A DNA stretch of 64,000 nt from the NCBI RefSeq assembly GCF_000010525.1, contig NC_009937.1:1803501-1867500 (forward strand). Reading direction: 5' to 3'. Within the stretch, counting starts at the first letter, position 1. Every line of letters starts with the position of its first letter. The translations under genes and the position numbers were made by a program. The stretch is from Azorhizobium caulinodans ORS 571. Lineage in GTDB: Bacteria; Pseudomonadota; Alphaproteobacteria; Rhizobiales; Xanthobacteraceae. Positions 16,102 to 27,633 of the stretch are shown in pieces. The notes below the pieces were generated by a model that was not told the DNA's origin, made no database searches, and was given only the letters and a program-made list of their open reading frames with translations.

Positions 16102-18555
16102 ATGCCTACATTTTCCCGCAGCCTCGAACAGTCGCTCCATCGCGCTCTGGCTCTCGCGAACGAACGCCACCACGAATATGCGACTCTCGAGCACCTGCTG
16201 CTCTCGCTGGTGGATGATCAGGACGCGGCTGCGGTCATGCGGGCCTGCAACGTCGATCTCGACAAGCTCCGCCGCAACCTCGTCGAGTATGTGGACACGG
16301 AACTCGAAAACCTGGTGCAGGCCGGAGGCGACGATTCCAAGCCGACCGCCGGCTTCCAGCGCGTGATCCAGCGCGCGGTGATCCACGTCCAGTCCTCCGG
16401 CCGCGAGGAAGTGACCGGCGCCAACGTGCTGGTCGCCATCTTCGCCGAGCGCGAGAGCCATGCCGCCTATTTCCTGCAGGAGCAGGACATGACGCGGTAC
16501 GACGCGGTGAACTACATCTCCCACGGCATCGCCAAGCGGGCCGGCATGTCCGAGAGCCGCCCCGTGCGGGGCGCCGAGGACGAGACCGAGACCAAGTCCG
16601 GCGAGGAGCCGAAGAAGAAGGCGGATGCGCTCGACGCCTATTGCGTGAACCTCAACAAGAAGGCGCACGAGGGCAAGATCGATCCACTCATCGGCCGCGA
16701 CAAGGAAATCCAGCGCACCATCCAGGTGCTCTGCCGCCGGCAGAAGAACAACCCGTTGTTCGTGGGTGATCCGGGCGTCGGCAAGACCGCCATCGCCGAA
16801 GGCCTTGCGCGCCGCATCATCAATGGCGACGTGCCGGAGGTGCTCGCCACCGCCACCATCTTCGCCCTCGACATGGGCGCGCTGCTCGCCGGCACCCGCT
16901 ATCGCGGCGACTTCGAGGAGCGTCTCAAGCAGGTGGTGAAGGAGATCGAGGCCTACCCGAACGCCATCATGTTCATCGACGAGATCCACACGGTGATCGG
17001 CGCCGGTGCGACCTCGGGCGGCGCCATGGATGCCTCGAACCTGCTGAAGCCGGCGCTGGCCTCGGGCACGCTGCGCTGCATGGGCTCGACCACCTACAAG
17101 GAATACCGCCAGTATTTCGAGAAGGACCGGGCGCTGGTGCGCCGCTTCCAGAAGATCGACGTGGCCGAGCCGACCGTGCCGGACACCATCGAGATCCTGA
17201 AGGGCCTCAAGCCTTACTTCGAGGACTATCACAAGCTGCGCTACACCAACGAGGCCATCAAGGCCGCGGTGGAACTCTCGGCCCGCTATATCCATGACCG
17301 CAAGCTCCCCGACAAGGCGATCGACGTGATCGACGAGAGCGGCGCGGCGCAGATGCTGGTGCCCGAGGCGCGGCGCAAGAAGACCATCGGCCTCAAGGAG
17401 ATCGAGGCGACCGTCGCAACCATGGCGCGCATCCCGCCCAAGTCCGTCTCCAAGGACGACACGGAGATGCTGTCCAACCTCGAAACCACGCTGAAGCGCG
17501 TGGTGTACGGGCAGGACAAGGCCATCGAGGCGCTCGCCTCCTCCATCAAGCTCGCCCGGGCGGGCCTGCGGGAACCGGAGAAGCCCATCGGCTCCTACCT
17601 GTTCTCCGGCCCCACCGGCGTCGGCAAGACGGAAGTGGCCAAGCAGCTGGCCTCGACCCTCGGCGTGAACCTCCTGCGCTTCGACATGTCGGAGTATATG
17701 GAGCGCCATACCGTGAGCCGCCTCATCGGCGCGCCTCCCGGCTATGTGGGCTTCGATCAGGGCGGCCTGCTCACCGATGGCGTGGACCAGACCCCGCATT
17801 GCGTGCTGCTGCTGGACGAGATCGAGAAGGCCCATCCGGACCTCTTCAACATCCTCCTGCAGGTGATGGACCACGGGAAGCTCACCGACCATAACGGCAA
17901 GCAGGTGGACTTCCGCAACGTGATCCTAATCATGACCACGAATGCGGGTGCGGCGGACCTCTCCCGTGCAGCCTACGGCTTCACCCGCAACAAGCGGGAG
18001 GGCGACGACGTGGAGGCGATCAACCGCACCTTCGCGCCGGAATTCCGCAACCGTCTCGATGCGGTGATCCCCTTCGCCCACCTCTCGCCCGAGATCATTG
18101 GTCTGGTGGTGGAGAAGTTCGTCCTTCAGCTGGAGGCCCAGCTCGCCGACCGGAACGTCACCATCGGCCTGTCCGACGAGGCGACCCGCTGGCTGGTGGA
18201 TCGCGGCTATGACGAGCAGATGGGCGCCCGTCCCATGGGCCGCGTCATCCAGGAGTTCATCAAGACGCCGCTGGCGGACGAGGTGCTCTTCGGCCGGCTC
18301 AAGAATGGTGGCCACGTCCGCGTGGTCGTGGTGGGCGAGGGCACGGCGGCGAAGCTCGGCTTCGAGTTCCCCGACGGCCCGATCACCCCGAAGCCGGACA
18401 AGATCCAGCCGGCCGCTCCCAAGCGGGCGCCCCGCAAGCGCGCCGCGCCCCGCACCTCCAAGGACGGCGGCAAGGGCGGGCCGAAGGGCGGTGGCTCCGG
18501 CGGCAGCCCGCGCCGGGGCAGCCCGGTGCCGAAGGTGCCGCTGGTCAAGGCCTGA
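16102..18555 (+). CDS. clpA: ATP-dependent Clp protease ATP-binding subunit ClpA
   Basis: Hexameric AAA+ unfoldase for ClpAP, 817 residues. The N domain (about 1-145, [16 protein letters not shown]) binds ClpS. NBD1 has Walker A GDPGVGKT (222-229) and NBD2 has GPTGVGKT (503-510); both Walker B motifs (MFIDEIH, LLLDEIE) are intact. After the core, about residues 755-817 form a Lys/Pro/Gly-rich tail ([19 protein letters not shown] and beyond) absent from E. coli ClpA. The ATG at 16102 matches family starts; upstream in-frame codons to 15988 do not. A strong terminator follows. Confidence 0.95.
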   Translation: MPTFSRSLEQSLHRALALANERHHEYATLEHLLLSLVDDQDAAAVMRACNVDLDKLRRNLVEYVDTELENLVQAGGDDSKPTAGFQRVIQRAVIHVQSSGREEVTGANVLVAIFAERESHAAYFLQEQDMTRYDAVNYISHGIAKRAGMSESRPVRGAEDETETKSGEEPKKKADALDAYCVNLNKKAHEGKIDPLIGRDKEIQRTIQVLCRRQKNNPLFVGDPGVGKTAIAEGLARRIINGDVPEVLATATIFALDMGALLAGTRYRGDFEERLKQVVKEIEAYPNAIMFIDEIHTVIGAGATSGGAMDASNLLKPALASGTLRCMGSTTYKEYRQYFEKDRALVRRFQKIDVAEPTVPDTIEILKGLKPYFEDYHKLRYTNEAIKAAVELSARYIHDRKLPDKAIDVIDESGAAQMLVPEARRKKTIGLKEIEATVATMARIPPKSVSKDDTEMLSNLETTLKRVVYGQDKAIEALASSIKLARAGLREPEKPIGSYLFSGPTGVGKTEVAKQLASTLGVNLLRFDMSEYMERHTVSRLIGAPPGYVGFDQGGLLTDGVDQTPHCVLLLDEIEKAHPDLFNILLQVMDHGKLTDHNGKQVDFRNVILIMTTNAGAADLSRAAYGFTRNKREGDDVEAINRTFAPEFRNRLDAVIPFAHLSPEIIGLVVEKFVLQLEAQLADRNVTIGLSDEATRWLVDRGYDEQMGARPMGRVIQEFIKTPLADEVLFGRLKNGGHVRVVVVGEGTAAKLGFEFPDGPITPKPDKIQPAAPKRAPRKRAAPRTSKDGGKGGPKGGGSGGSPRRGSPVPKVPLVKA

Positions 18556-18576
18556 ACGGTCCGGCACAGACAGTCA

Positions 18577-18603
18577 AAGGGCGGCTTCGGCCGCCCTTTT
18601 TCA
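18577..18603 (+). terminator. Rho-independent terminator of clpA
   Basis: AAGGGCGGC, loop TTCG, GCCGCCCTTTTT: a nine-base stem with a UUCG tetraloop and a U tract, 20 bases after the clpA stop. It abuts the convergent GNAT gene stop. Confidence 0.9.
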
Positions 18604-19224
18604 TGGGTGCTGGCTTGAAGCGGGTTGCGCCTCGAAAGCGGCGCGCGTCAGCCGATAGAGCACATGCCGCTTCAGGCGGTGGCCGCTCGGCACCAGCGGG
18701 CTGTCAAAATCCTCCGCCGGATCGCGGGTCATGCCGAGGCGGTGCATCACCGCCTGCGAGCGGGTGTTGGCCGGGACGGTGAGCGCCACCACCTCCTTGA
18801 GGCCGAACCTGGTAAAGGCATCCGCCAGCGCGAGGCGGGCGGCTTCGCTCACATAGCCATGGCCCCAATGGGCCTTCTGGATGCGCCAGCCGATTTCCAC
18901 CGCCGGGGTAAAGGCCGCCGCATAAGGCACATGCACGAGGCCGGTGTAGCCGATGAAGGGCGAGACGCCCGGCAATTCCATGGCCCAGAGGCCGAAGCCA
19001 TAAGCGGCGAAGTGGCGCTCGATGCGCTGGGCGACGGCATCGCTCTCCGCCCGGCCGTTCACCGGCATCAGATGTTCCATCACGTCCGGGTCCGACAGCA
19101 TCTGGGCGAGGCTGTCCCAATCCGCCTTGCGCCACAGCCGCAGGCGCACGCGAGGGCCGACGAGGGCTTCCGGCGGAGTGGAATAGGGCAGGTCCAGCAT
19201 GGGAAAGCCGGCGGGCGTGGTCAT
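18601..19224 (-). CDS. GNAT family N-acetyltransferase
   Basis: 207-residue acetyl-CoA-dependent acetyltransferase of the RimJ/RimL-like class. LRLWRKADWDSLAQMLSDPDVMEHL is the usual N-terminal block; the acetyl-CoA loop region reads HWGHGYVSEAARLALADAFTRFGL and ends with VPANTRSQAVMHRLGM. The substrate is unknown; relatives acetylate ribosomal protein N-termini or small amines. Its start overlaps the stop of the aminotransferase gene by four bases, so it is coupled to the pab genes without an obvious metabolic link. Confidence 0.85.
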   Translation of the reverse strand: MTTPAGFPMLDLPYSTPPEALVGPRVRLRLWRKADWDSLAQMLSDPDVMEHLMPVNGRAESDAVAQRIERHFAAYGFGLWAMELPGVSPFIGYTGLVHVPYAAAFTPAVEIGWRIQKAHWGHGYVSEAARLALADAFTRFGLKEVVALTVPANTRSQAVMHRLGMTRDPAEDFDSPLVPSGHRLKRHVLYRLTRAAFEAQPASSQHP

Positions 19225-20006
19225 GGGATCTCCGTCCGCAGGCGCTCCGCCACGGCGAAGCTCGAAAACACCCGGTCGCCGAAGGACCGGACAGATCGCA
19301 GGCCTAGGCTGGAGGTGAGGAAAGCCTCTTCGGCGGTCGCGACATCGTCCGACGTCAGCGGCCGTTCCACGGCGCCGCGCGCCAGCACCTCCGCCCGCAT
19401 CACGCCGGGCAGGGCGCCTTCCGACAGGGGCGGGGTGAGAAGCTGGCCGTCGCGTTGCACGAAGAGATTGGCGATGGTGCTCTCGGCGAGGCGCCCTAGC
19501 GTGTTCAGGAGGAGCGCATCATCGCAGCCGGCGCGCTGCGCTTCCTGCCGGGCGAGGATGTTATCGAGATAGTTCAGCGACTTGATGCCGCTCAGCGGCG
19601 AGAACTCGTTGCGCCGCGTGCCCTGCGCCAGCATCAGACGGGCCGGCGGCGCGGGGGCGGCCATTGGCGCAGCCGTGACGAGGAGCGTCGGTCGCGGCGC
19701 CTCAGGCGGCAGTACGCCGCGCGGTCCTTCGCCGCGCGTGAGGGTGAGGCGCAGCACCGCATCGGTGAGGCCGTTGGCGGCAAGCAGTGCGGTTGCTATG
19801 GCGGACAGATCAAAGGTCGGCAGCGGCAGGCCGATCACCTCCGCGCCCCGCGCGAGCCGGGCGAGGTGGGCGGACAACCGCAGGGGCGTGCCACCGCGCA
19901 CGGCGATGGTTTCGAACAGGCCGTCGCCCAGCGTGAAGCCGCGATCGCCGGGGGCGATGCGGGCGGCGGCGGCATCAACGAGACCGCCGTTCAGCCACAG
20001 CTTCAT
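19221..20006 (-). CDS. pabC: Class IV aminotransferase, probable 4-amino-4-deoxychorismate lyase
   Basis: 261-residue fold-type IV PLP enzyme. DRGFTLGDGLFETIAVRGG is the family N-terminal block, and K142 in IKSLNYLDN is the Schiff-base lysine; ESTIANLFV follows. Class IV includes branched-chain and D-amino-acid aminotransferases, but the four-base overlap with pabB on one side favours PabC, which releases pyruvate from aminodeoxychorismate to give 4-aminobenzoate for folate synthesis. The symbol rests on context. Confidence 0.78.
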   Translation of the reverse strand: MKLWLNGGLVDAAAARIAPGDRGFTLGDGLFETIAVRGGTPLRLSAHLARLARGAEVIGLPLPTFDLSAIATALLAANGLTDAVLRLTLTRGEGPRGVLPPEAPRPTLLVTAAPMAAPAPPARLMLAQGTRRNEFSPLSGIKSLNYLDNILARQEAQRAGCDDALLLNTLGRLAESTIANLFVQRDGQLLTPPLSEGALPGVMRAEVLARGAVERPLTSDDVATAEEAFLTSSLGLRSVRSFGDRVFSSFAVAERLRTEIP

Positions 20007-21442
20007 GGCGTCTCTCCCGCAGCCGCCTTCAGCAGGGGCGCCACTTTCACCAGGCTCTCCTCATATTCCGCCGCTGGGTCGCTGTCGGCGACGATGCCGC
20101 CGCCCGCCTGCGCCACCAGGGTTTCGCCCGCGCGCACCAGCGTGCGGATGACGATGGAGGAATCCATGGCGCCGTCAAAGCCGATCCACGCCACGCTCCC
20201 GCAATAGGGCCCGCGCGGCGCGGGCTCCAGTTCGTGGATGATCTCCATGGCCCGCACCTTGGGCGCCCCAGTGATGGAGCCGCCGGGGAAACAGGCCCGC
20301 AGCAGGTCCACCGGCCCGCGGCCGGGGGCAAGGACGCTCCGCACCTCGGAGACGAGGTGATGCACGCTGGCAAAGGTCTCCAGCGCGCAGAGCGCCGGCA
20401 CGGTGACGCTGCCGAGCCGTGACACACGGCCGAGATCGTTGCGCATGAGGTCCACGATCATCAGATTCTCGGCCCGGTCCTTCTCGCTGGCGAGAAGCGC
20501 GGCGGCGAGGGCCGTGTCCTCGGCCGTCGTGCCGCCGCGCGGCCGGGTGCCCTTGATGGGCCGCGTCTCCACGCCGCCATCGGGCGCCACCTTCAGGAAG
20601 CGCTCGGGCGAGGCGCTCATGAGGGCAAGGTCCGGTCCGCAGACGAGCAGGGCCGAGAAGGGGGCGGGCGAGAGGGCGGTCAGCCGCCGGTAAAGGTCGT
20701 AATCGGACAGGCCCTCCGGGCGGCGGCTCAGGAAGCGCTGGGTGATGTTGGCCTGGAAGATGTCGCCCGCGTGGATGTAGTCCACCGTGCGGCCGATGCG
20801 GGCCTCCATCTCGGCGCGCGAGAGTTCTGCCGTCCAGTCCGCGCGGGCTGTGATGTCCGGCGGCGTGTCCTCGGCCGGCGCCTTCGAGAGGCGGGCGAGG
20901 AGATGCGCGACCCGCGCCTTGGCCCGTGCCGCGCGAACGTTCGCCGCTATCTCCGGCAGGCCGGTGGAGATCAGGACGGCCGCCCGCGCCGCATGATCGA
21001 AGGCGATCACCACGTCATAGAGGCCCATCACCATGTGGGGGATGGGCAGCCCCGGCTTCGGCGGCGGCAGGCGCTCCACATGCCGACCCAGCTCATAACC
21101 GAGGAAACCGACCGCGCCGCCGGCGAACGGCACGGGCGCAAGCCCCTCGGGTGCCGGACAGGCGGCGAGCTGCGCGCCCAGAACGGTGAACGGATCGCCC
21201 GCCACCGACGCGCCGTCCACCCGCACGCCGTCGGCGTCCGCGACGATGACCCGGAAAGGTTCGGCGGCGATGTAGGAATAGCGCCCGCGCGCGCCATCCT
21301 GCGCCGCGCTGTGCAGCAGGGCGGCCATGGGGTCGTCCGCAAAGGCTCGGAACAGGCGGACGGGATCGCCATAGGCGATGGGGACCACGTGCACGGGCGG
21401 GGCATCTCCGGGCTGCGGCGATTCCACCGCGTGCCGTAACAT
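20003..21442 (-). CDS. pabB: Aminodeoxychorismate synthase component I
   Basis: 479-residue chorismate-binding enzyme that, with a glutaminase (PabA, not seen here), makes 4-amino-4-deoxychorismate for folate. PIKGTRPRG holds the active-site lysine of PabB, which distinguishes it from anthranilate synthase; NLMIVDLMRNDLGRV, HHLVSEVRSVL and GSITGAPKVRAMEIIHELEP are intact. The N-terminal half has the weaker component I N domain (YSYIAAEPFRVIV). It is the first gene of a coupled pabB-pabC-GNAT unit and lies divergent from azlC. Confidence 0.92.
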   Translation of the reverse strand: MLRHAVESPQPGDAPPVHVVPIAYGDPVRLFRAFADDPMAALLHSAAQDGARGRYSYIAAEPFRVIVADADGVRVDGASVAGDPFTVLGAQLAACPAPEGLAPVPFAGGAVGFLGYELGRHVERLPPPKPGLPIPHMVMGLYDVVIAFDHAARAAVLISTGLPEIAANVRAARAKARVAHLLARLSKAPAEDTPPDITARADWTAELSRAEMEARIGRTVDYIHAGDIFQANITQRFLSRRPEGLSDYDLYRRLTALSPAPFSALLVCGPDLALMSASPERFLKVAPDGGVETRPIKGTRPRGGTTAEDTALAAALLASEKDRAENLMIVDLMRNDLGRVSRLGSVTVPALCALETFASVHHLVSEVRSVLAPGRGPVDLLRACFPGGSITGAPKVRAMEIIHELEPAPRGPYCGSVAWIGFDGAMDSSIVIRTLVRAGETLVAQAGGGIVADSDPAAEYEESLVKVAPLLKAAAGETP

Positions 21443-21590
21443 TCACCTTGCGGTAGCGGGCGCAAGCCCTCTCCGCACGTCAGCCCGCCAAGCCATGCAT
21501 CCCGTTGCCTGCCGCGCCGGGCGGACCGATGCTAAAGCACGCAGCGGCCTTGCCGAAGGCCGGTCCCGTCACCGCCCGAAGCCCCCGCCC

Positions 21591-22337
21591 ATGCTCGACA
21601 CTGTTCCCGAAGCCCCGCCGCCCGTGTCCCACGGCGCCCTGCATTATGCGCTGGCCGGCGTGCGCGGAGCGATGTCGGTGCCGCTGCTGGTGCTGATCGC
21701 CTCCTATATCGGCTTCGGCGGCCTGCTCCATGGCGTCGGTTTCCCGCTGCTGCCGGGCATGCTCTCCACCATCTTCATCTGGGCGCTGCCGGCGCAGGTC
21801 ATCCTCATCGGCGGGCTCGCGGCGGGCACGGCGCTGCCGGCCATCGCGCTGGCGGTGGGCCTCTCTTCCATCCGCCTCCTGCCCATGGTGGTGGCGCTCG
21901 CCCCCTTCACGCGCGGGCGTCACCGCTCGACGGTGGGGGAATTCTGCGCCTCCCATTTCGTCGCCATGACCATGTGGGTGGAGGGCATGCGTCTGCTGCC
22001 CAAGGTGCCCGTGGAGGGGCGTCCGGCCTATACGCTAGCCATGGGCGCCACCTATGTGGGGGTGAGCACGCTGGCGACCTGGGCCGGGTTCGAGCTGGCG
22101 GGCAGCCTGCCGCCGGCCTTCGGCGCGGGCCTCCTGTTCCTCACGCCGGCGTCCTTCACCATCCTCATGGTGCGCAATTCCCGCACGGCGCTGGACTGGA
22201 TGGCGCTGGCGTTCGGCCTCGCCTCGGCACCGCTGGTGGCCGGGCTCGATGGCGGCATGGACCTGATGATCGGCGGCGTCGGCGGCGGCACGCTCGCTTA
22301 TGGCATCGCCCGGCTCCTGAAGCGGAGGGCGGCATGA
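21591..22337 (+). CDS. azlC: AzlC family branched-chain amino acid exporter, large subunit
   Basis: 248-residue inner-membrane protein with about seven to eight spans. GFGGLLHGVGFPLLPGMLSTIFIWALPAQ and SIRLLPMVVALAPF are family hallmarks. AzlC with AzlD exports branched-chain amino acids in characterised systems (BrnFE, AzlCD). The ATG at 21591 gives the family N-terminus; an open frame extends upstream to 21378 but is not homologous-looking. Its stop overlaps the azlD start. Confidence 0.87.
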   Translation: MLDTVPEAPPPVSHGALHYALAGVRGAMSVPLLVLIASYIGFGGLLHGVGFPLLPGMLSTIFIWALPAQVILIGGLAAGTALPAIALAVGLSSIRLLPMVVALAPFTRGRHRSTVGEFCASHFVAMTMWVEGMRLLPKVPVEGRPAYTLAMGATYVGVSTLATWAGFELAGSLPPAFGAGLLFLTPASFTILMVRNSRTALDWMALAFGLASAPLVAGLDGGMDLMIGGVGGGTLAYGIARLLKRRAA

Positions 22338-22681
22338 TCTATGACAACGCACTCGTGGCGGCGCTTATCGTGATCGTGGTGGGTTTCCTGCCAACCGAGA
22401 TCTGGCGCTGGCTGGCGGTGGTCGCCGGCCGCCGGGTGGAGGCGGGGAGCGAACTCTTCCACTGGATCAAGGCGGTGGCGACGGCGCTGCTCGCCGCCGT
22501 GGTGGGCCGCCTCGTCTTCATGCCCACGGGCGCGCTGGCGGAGGTGCCGCTGTCGCTGCGCCTCGCTTCGGTGGGGGCAGGCGTCCTCGCCTTCCTCCTC
22601 ATCCGCCGCTCGGTGCTGGCGGGCGTGGTGGCCGCGCAGGTGGTGCTGCTCGGCGGCATCTGGTGGCTCGGCATCCACTGA
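22334..22681 (+). CDS. azlD: AzlD family branched-chain amino acid exporter, small subunit
   Basis: 115-residue, four-span membrane protein, start ATG at 22334 overlapping the azlC stop (ATGA). FLPTEIWRWLAVVAGRR and AVATALLAAVVGRLVF match AzlD. It completes the AzlCD exporter. It converges on glnA; the intervening hairpin belongs to glnA by its T tract. Confidence 0.87.
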   Translation: MIYDNALVAALIVIVVGFLPTEIWRWLAVVAGRRVEAGSELFHWIKAVATALLAAVVGRLVFMPTGALAEVPLSLRLASVGAGVLAFLLIRRSVLAGVVAAQVVLLGGIWWLGIH

Positions 22682-22713
22682 AGCCGGCCTGATCCCGAAC
22701 GCTGTAAACAAAA

Positions 22714-22733
22714 GGGGCGCCCGAAGGCGCCCC
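22714..22733 (-). terminator. Rho-independent terminator of glnA
   Basis: GGGGCGCC, loop CGAA, GGCGCCCC: a perfect eight-base stem. Read on the minus strand it is followed by TTTTGTTT, so it ends the glnBA transcript about 70 bases after the glnA stop. Confidence 0.85.
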
Positions 22734-22804
22734 AGTCTGGGAGAGACCCGTAAAGGTCTCCGGTCGATGCGGACGCGCTGGCTGTGACGCCAGCGCGAAC
22801 GGCA

Positions 22805-24214
<1,410 letters not shown>

Positions 24215-24267
24215 TTGAGTAAACGCCTTTCCTGAAGGTAAAGGTAGGTAAGGGCTGGGAGAGGAGA

Positions 24268-24726
<459 letters not shown>

Positions 24727-24823
24727 CTAAATAGTATGCGATGTGCCCGCAAAATAGGCGACATTTCGCGGGCGGAAATTCTGTGTATGGATGCCTTTTA
24801 GGCAGGGTGATGCGGAGGGCGGT

Positions 24824-26323
24824 ATGAGCGAGCTTCTCGATCCAGGTGAAATGGCGATCGCCGACCGGACGACCATCGCGCAGGGCACGCCCGGGATCAC
24901 CCTCATGGACCGAGCCGGTGCGGCGGTGGCCGACGTGGTGGCGCGGCGTCCGCTCACCTCCCGCGTGCTCGTCCTCTGCGGTCCCGGCAACAATGGCGGC
25001 GACGGCTTCGTGGCCGCCCGCATCCTCGCCCAGCGCGGCTTCCGCGTGCGCCTCGCGCTGCTCGGAAGCATCGAGGCGCTCAAGGGTGATGCGGCGCTGG
25101 CCGCCGGCCGCTGGACGGGACCGGTGGAGGATGCCGTGCAGGCGGATCTCTCGCAGGCCGACCTCATCGTGGATGCGCTGTTCGGCGCCGGCCTCGCGCG
25201 CGATCTGGAGGGTGATGCGCTGGCGCTCGTGGAGCGGATGGGCGAGAGTGGCAAGCCGGTCATTGCCGTGGACCTGCCCTCGGGGGTCGATGGCGCGACG
25301 GGCGCCGTGCGCGGCGCGGCGGCGCCGGCGGTGGAGACGGTCACCTTCTTCCGCCGCAAGCCGGGGCATCTGCTGCTGCCGGGGCGGGGGCTCTGCGGCA
25401 AGGTCCGCGTCGCGGACATCGGCATCCCGGACAGCGTGCTCGCGGAGATCGCGCCCCGCACCAGCGCCAATGACCCGGACCTCTGGGGCGCGCATTTCCC
25501 GGTCCCCACCGTCGAGGGACACAAATACGGGCGCGGCCATGCGGTGGTGATGAGCGGCGGGCGCTGGACGGCTGGGGCGGCGCGGCTCGCCGCGCGCGGC
25601 TGTCTGCGGGCGGGAGCGGGGCTCGTCACGGTCGCCTGCCCTGAAGGCGCGGCCCTCGTTCACGCCGCCTCCTATGCGGCGCTCATGGTCCGGCACGTGG
25701 AGAACAGCGGCGATCTCAGCGATCTCCTGGTGGATCACCGCTATTCCTCTGTCGTCCTGGGACCCGGCCTCGGCGTGGGCGATGAGACGCGCGACATGGT
25801 GGAGGCGGCGGTGGCCGAGCATCGCAGCCTCGTGCTCGATGCCGATGCGCTGACGAGCTATGCCGGGGCGCCGCAGGCGCTGGCCGAGCGGATCGCGGGC
25901 GCCAAGGCCGCCGTCATCACGCCTCATGAGGGCGAGTTTGCCCGCCTCTTCGCCGACACCGACCTCATTCCCGCCGACGCCGACAAGCTGACGCGGACCC
26001 GCGCGGCGGCGGAGGCGCTGAAGGCCGTGGTGGTGCTCAAGGGGGCGGATACGGTGGTGGCGGCACCGGACGGGCGCGCCAGCATCGCGGAGAATGCGCC
26101 GCCTTTCCTTGCCACGGCCGGGGCGGGGGATGTGCTCGCCGGCATCCTCGGCGGCCTTCTGGCGCAGGGCATGCCGGCGTTCGAGGCGGCGGCAGCGGCG
26201 GTCTGGCTGCATGGGGAGGCCGCCCGCCAAGCCGGCCCCGGCCTCATCGCCGACGATCTGCCGGAAGCCCTGCCCAAAGTTTATGCGGCGCTGTTCGAGG
26301 CTTTGGGGGCGCGCGCCGGGTGA
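24824..26323 (+). CDS. nnr: Bifunctional NAD(P)H-hydrate repair enzyme (epimerase/ADP-dependent dehydratase)
   Basis: Repairs hydrated NADH and NADPH. 499 residues: N-terminal epimerase of YjeF_N type (about 1-210, with CGPGNNGGDGFVAARIL as the nucleotide loop and VDLPSGVDGATG), C-terminal ribokinase-like dehydratase (about 220-499, with KYGRGHAVVMSGG, VITPHEGEFARLF and the catalytic-type GAGDVLAGILGGLLAQG). The ATG at 24824 has GGAGGG upstream and replaces a longer reading from 24791. It is divergent from glnB and not in an obvious operon. Confidence 0.93.
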   Translation: MSELLDPGEMAIADRTTIAQGTPGITLMDRAGAAVADVVARRPLTSRVLVLCGPGNNGGDGFVAARILAQRGFRVRLALLGSIEALKGDAALAAGRWTGPVEDAVQADLSQADLIVDALFGAGLARDLEGDALALVERMGESGKPVIAVDLPSGVDGATGAVRGAAAPAVETVTFFRRKPGHLLLPGRGLCGKVRVADIGIPDSVLAEIAPRTSANDPDLWGAHFPVPTVEGHKYGRGHAVVMSGGRWTAGAARLAARGCLRAGAGLVTVACPEGAALVHAASYAALMVRHVENSGDLSDLLVDHRYSSVVLGPGLGVGDETRDMVEAAVAEHRSLVLDADALTSYAGAPQALAERIAGAKAAVITPHEGEFARLFADTDLIPADADKLTRTRAAAEALKAVVVLKGADTVVAAPDGRASIAENAPPFLATAGAGDVLAGILGGLLAQGMPAFEAAAAAVWLHGEAARQAGPGLIADDLPEALPKVYAALFEALGARAG

Positions 26324-26325
26324 GA

Positions 26326-26351
26326 GATGCCCCGGTCAATTCCGGGGCATC
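26326..26351. terminator. Hairpin between convergent nnr and multicopper-oxidase-like genes
   Basis: GATGCCCCGG and CCGGGGCATC form a perfect ten-base stem around TCAATT, directly after the nnr stop. No U tract is seen on either strand, so termination is likely but not of the classic type. Confidence 0.6.
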
Positions 26352-26373
26352 GGATGGCGGTCCGAAACGCGCC

Positions 26374-27633
26374 TCACTTCACTTCATAAGCGGCGGCGGC
26401 GACGATCTCCGTCGAGCCGCCCTTCTGGCCGAGGATGGCCCATTTGCCGGCAGCATCGGGCCGCAAGGCCACGCGCACGGTGGCCTTGCCCGGCACAGGC
26501 ACGGTGTCGTGCCACCAGGGCTTCCAGCCGTCGTCCGCGCCGTCCAGCACGCGGACCGGCATGCCGTGGAAATGCACGGCCACCGGCTCCTCCAGCTTGT
26601 TCGCCAGCGTCACCACGGCGGACTTGCCCGCCGCGACCGAGAACAGGGTCGGCAGGTTGGCGAGGTTCGCCGCGCCGGGGCCGAGGGCCAGTTCCGCCCG
26701 TGTCGCGCCCTGAAGCGGGATCTCGGTCGGCAGGGCATTGGCGGGCAGGGCGGCGGGTGTCGCCGTTGGGGCCGGCGCGGTGCTGGCGCCCACGGGCGCG
26801 ATCAGCGCCAGTTGCACAGGCGCTTTCGGCGTCTCGATCTCGAGGATGATGGGGTCGCCCGCGCCGCCACTCAGGTTGACGTCCAGCGCGAGGTCGATGC
26901 GCCCGCCCGGCACCAGTTGCGCCCGCCCGTCCTTCAGTACGAAGGGGGAGGTCGGCTGGCCGTCGATGGCCATGACCCAGCTTTGGGCGTCCACCACATG
27001 GAGCTTGAGGAAGTCCACCGAGGCATTGATGAGACGCAGCCGCGCGCGGGCGGCGGAGGGGGCCTGAAGGGTGGGCGAGACCGCGCCATTCACGGTGATG
27101 AGCGGCATGCCGAGCACCGGGTCCGGCGCCCAGGTCTGGATGAGCAGCGTGTGGTCGGCGCCGAAGGGGGAGGGGCCGGGCTCCTCCACGATCAGCGCGC
27201 CGGCGAGCGCCCGGCGGGTCTGTGCGGCGTCGAACGCGTGATACCAGAAGGTGCCGGCATCCGGCGGCGCGAAGCTGACGGTGCGGCTGGCGCCGGGCGC
27301 GATGGCCGGGCCGGTGAGGCCGGGCACGCCATCAAGCGCGTTGGGGACGCGCACGCCGTGCCAGGTTACGTCCATGGGCGCCTTGAGCGCGTTGGCGGCG
27401 GCAACCGAAAGCGTCTCTCCCTTCTTCACCCGCAAAAACGGACCGGGGAGCCCGCCCTCGAAGAGGTCGATGGGCCCGGCACCCGCGAGTTCGATGCGGT
27501 CGGCGGTGGCTGCCTTCAGCGAGACCGGCGCTGCGGCCGACTGTGCGAAGGCCAGGCGCGGCAGCAGGCCGCTCAGGGTCAAGGCGGCGGCGCCGGAAAG
27601 GGCCGCGCGGCGGGAGAAGGCTGGGACGCGCAA
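26374..27633 (-). CDS. Multicopper-oxidase-fold Tat protein lacking copper ligands (SufI/FtsP-like)
   Basis: 419-residue exported cupredoxin-type protein. S7-R8-R9 in FSRRAALSG followed by a hydrophobic stretch ending AFA is a Tat signal. Three cupredoxin-like parts are recognisable, but the usual copper motifs are eroded: the HxHG site reads TWHG (90-93), the second reads WYHAF (130-134), the third keeps only HFHG (354-357) without the type 1 histidine, and the C-terminal HCH motif is absent (AGKWAILGQKGG). It resembles copper-free SufI/FtsP more than an active oxidase. The start is inferred as TTG at 27633 with GGAG eight bases upstream, because no ATG gives the signal peptide; a different non-ATG start is possible. 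Confidence 0.72.
   Translation of the reverse strand: MRVPAFSRRAALSGAAALTLSGLLPRLAFAQSAAAPVSLKAATADRIELAGAGPIDLFEGGLPGPFLRVKKGETLSVAAANALKAPMDVTWHGVRVPNALDGVPGLTGPAIAPGASRTVSFAPPDAGTFWYHAFDAAQTRRALAGALIVEEPGPSPFGADHTLLIQTWAPDPVLGMPLITVNGAVSPTLQAPSAARARLRLINASVDFLKLHVVDAQSWVMAIDGQPTSPFVLKDGRAQLVPGGRIDLALDVNLSGGAGDPIILEIETPKAPVQLALIAPVGASTAPAPTATPAALPANALPTEIPLQGATRAELALGPGAANLANLPTLFSVAAGKSAVVTLANKLEEPVAVHFHGMPVRVLDGADDGWKPWWHDTVPVPGKATVRVALRPDAAGKWAILGQKGGSTEIVAAAAYEVK

Noticed and set aside
20427-21440. Open frames on both strands inside pabB suggesting a second gene
   Set aside because: pabB is complete in its frame with all motifs; the others have no features.
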